From an uncultured Clostridia bacterium (lineage in GTDB: Bacteria > Bacillota_I > Bacilli_A > RF39 > UBA660), in NCBI GenBank assembly GCA_948433815.1, contig CAOJDZ010000035.1:1-6848 (forward strand): 6,848 nucleotides of DNA, given 5' to 3'. The notes below the pieces were generated by a model. The model was given only the letters and a program-made list of their open reading frames with translations. It did no database searches and was not told the DNA's origin. Of this stretch, positions 5,623-6,848 are shown piece after piece; position 1 is the first letter of the stretch; the number at the start of each line of letters is the position of its first letter. The position numbers and the translations under genes were made by a program.

Positions 5623-5651
5623 ATAGTAACATACTTTGTACACAAATTCAA
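5623..5651 (-). promoter_or_regulatory. Promoter of the PHP gene with an embedded inverted repeat
   Basis: TTGAAT (-35, 5651-5646), a 17-base spacer and TACTAT (-10, 5628-5623) preceded by TGT, an extended -10. The spacer contains TTTGTGTACAAA (5646-5635), an inverted repeat with perfect 5-base arms and a 2-base centre. A protein bound there would block polymerase, so it is a plausible operator. The leader to the ATG would be about 20 bases. Confidence 0.5.
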
Positions 5652-5653
5652 AC

Positions 5654-5681
5654 AAAAAAGAAACATTTTATATTTCTTCTT
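5654..5681 (-). terminator. Possible weak terminator after the Fe-S scaffold gene
   Basis: On the minus strand AAGAAGAAA (5681-5673) can pair with TTTCTTTTT (5663-5655) around a 9-base loop, and T's at 5659-5654 provide the U-tract. The stem is almost entirely A-U with one G-U, so it is weak. Position, overlapping the stop codon, matches the two stronger terminators in this window. Read-through into the PHP gene is likely. Confidence 0.3.
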
Positions 5682-6093
5682 CATGAATATCATTTTTTGG
5701 TTTAACTAAACCTTTAATCTCAATATTATTTTTAGTAACATAATCCCATAAAGCAGCATGAATCGCTTCTTCAGCGAGTAAACTACAATGAACTTTAACT
5801 GGAGGAAGACCATCCAAAGCTTCCATTACTGATTCGTTTGTAATTTTTAATGCCTCTTCTATAGTTTTACCTTTAATAAGTTCAGTTGCCATACTACTAG
5901 TAGCAATTGCAGCCCCACATCCAAAAGTTTTAAACTTAACATCTCTAATAATACCATTATCATCTATATCTAAATAAATTCTCATGATATCTCCACATTT
6001 TGCATTTCCAACTGTTCCTACACCATTAGCATTTTCAATTTCTCCTACATTTCTAGGATTAGTAAAATGATCCATCACTTTATCACTGTACAT
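5668..6093 (-). CDS. nifU: Fe-S cluster assembly scaffold, IscU/NifU N-terminal type
   Basis: A 141-residue scaffold on which [2Fe-2S] or [4Fe-4S] clusters are built with sulfur from the adjacent desulfurase before transfer to apoproteins. The three cluster Cys are present: Cys33 in NAKCGD with Asp35, Cys59 in FGCGAAIATSS, and Cys103 in VHCSLLAEE. LPPVK at 96-100 is the sequence bound by the Hsc70-type chaperone HscA in Enterobacteria. His102 before the last Cys and the absence of the SufU insertion point to the IscU/NifU type, not the zinc-binding SufU common in Bacilli. It lacks the C-terminal domain of full-length NifU; the last ~20 residues are a charged tail. The start lies 2 bases after the desulfurase stop, with an AAAGGAAG Shine-Dalgarno inside the upstream gene's end. 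The symbol could equally be iscU. Confidence 0.93.
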   Translation of the reverse strand: MYSDKVMDHFTNPRNVGEIENANGVGTVGNAKCGDIMRIYLDIDDNGIIRDVKFKTFGCGAAIATSSMATELIKGKTIEEALKITNESVMEALDGLPPVKVHCSLLAEEAIHAALWDYVTKNNIEIKGLVKPKNDIHEEEI

Positions 6094-6095
6094 AA

Positions 6096-6848
6096 TTAGT
6101 TACTTCCTTTCTTAATAAAATCTTCATATAAAGGAGACATTCTTCTTAAATCTTCTATTATTTTCTTTAAAGACTCCACTACATAATCTATTTCTTCTTT
6201 AGTATTTTCTTCATTTATACTTATTCTTAAAGAACCATGCGCTATTTCATGAGGAAGTCCAATAGCGAGTAAAACATGACTAGGATCTAAACTTCCAGAA
6301 GTACAAGCACTTCCACTCGATGCATAAATATCTAAACTGTCAAGCCTTAAAAGCATTCCTTCTCCTTCAATAAATCTAAAACTAAAATTAGCATTCCCAG
6401 GAAGCCTATCATTTAAACTGCCATTTAATCTAGTATAGGGTATTTCTGTAATAATTCTATTAATTAAATAATTTCTTAAATTAAGAATATACTCATTATT
6501 TTTATCTCTATCTTTTAATTTAAGTTCTACCGCTTTAGCAAATCCAATAATAAATGCACTATTAGTTGTACCAGCTCTTTTCCCTCTTTCCTGATTTCCT
6601 CCACATATTAAAGGTGTAATCATTACTCCTTTTCTTATATATAAGAAACCAATTCCTTTAGGACCATGTAATTTGTGTGCACTAGTACTAAGTAAATCTA
6701 TATTCATCTCATTTACATCAATATCTAGTGTACCATACGCTTGAACTGCATCAGTATGAAATAAAACATTATGACGTTTACATATTTCACCTATTTCCTT
6801 TATAGGTTCTATAGTACCAATTTCATTATTAGCAGCCATTATACTGAC
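6096..6848 (-). CDS. nifS: Cysteine desulfurase NifS/IscS family, 5' end beyond the window
   Basis: A class V aminotransferase-fold, PLP-dependent enzyme that converts cysteine to alanine and passes the sulfur as a persulfide to the scaffold protein. The frame is open to the window edge (VSIM-AANNEIGT), so the ATG at 6839 is an internal Met, not the start. About 250 C-terminal residues of an expected ~380-400 are visible. In fragment numbering the motifs are NNEIGT (7-12), HTDAVQA (31-37), SAHKLHGPKG with the PLP-binding Lys at 59, GGNQERGKRAGT (83-94), and the active-site loop SSGSACTSGS with catalytic Cys182. The long, flexible Cys loop is the group I (IscS/NifS) type, unlike SufS. It forms an operon with the scaffold gene, with a 2-base gap. 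nifS or iscS are both acceptable names. Confidence 0.95.
   Translation of the reverse strand, partial: VSIMAANNEIGTIEPIKEIGEICKRHNVLFHTDAVQAYGTLDIDVNEMNIDLLSTSAHKLHGPKGIGFLYIRKGVMITPLICGGNQERGKRAGTTNSAFIIGFAKAVELKLKDRDKNNEYILNLRNYLINRIITEIPYTRLNGSLNDRLPGNANFSFRFIEGEGMLLRLDSLDIYASSGSACTSGSLDPSHVLLAIGLPHEIAHGSLRISINEENTKEEIDYVVESLKKIIEDLRRMSPLYEDFIKKGSN

Overview
The window is an AT-rich chromosomal segment of a Gram-positive-type bacterium in the Bacillota/Mycoplasmatota range. It has full Shine-Dalgarno sequences, sigma-A-like promoters and intrinsic terminators. The code is the standard bacterial one: TGA ends three of the genes, so this is not a TGA=Trp mycoplasma. Every gene lies on the minus strand, so transcription runs from the high coordinates to the low ones. 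The lineage is an inference from composition and gene content.

Read in the direction of transcription, the window opens with the 3' part of a cysteine desulfurase gene (6848-6096). An IscU/NifU-type scaffold gene follows two bases later (6093-5668). Together they form an Fe-S cluster assembly pair: the desulfurase supplies sulfur and the scaffold builds the cluster. Next come three genes that each appear to have their own promoter: a PHP-domain phosphoesterase-like protein with two altered metal-ligand positions (5596-4694), a small HigA-like XRE regulator (4590-4270), and a 537-residue membrane-anchored protein with a duplicated ~120-residue domain and a Thr/Pro/Asp-rich tail (4133-2520). 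Convincing hairpin plus U-tract terminators overlap the stop codons of the last two.

The low-coordinate end is a tightly packed RNA-maturation operon, started by an extended -10 promoter near 2475. Its order is YgjP-like metallopeptidase (start best placed at 2458), TrmH/SpoU-family 2'-O-methyltransferase (1823-1101), rimM (best start 1095) and trmD (619 to the window edge, C-terminus missing). Stop and start codons overlap by 4 bases at two of the junctions. The third junction has a Shine-Dalgarno built over the upstream stop codon. The operon joins 23S rRNA or tRNA ribose methylation, 30S assembly and tRNA m1G37 methylation.

No stretch longer than about 140 bases lacks a gene. I see no tRNA, rRNA, CRISPR array, insertion sequence or phage gene. 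The least conventional parts are the duplicated-domain surface protein, the XRE regulator without a visible toxin partner, and the PHP protein with non-canonical ligands. None of these amounts to a demonstrated new system.
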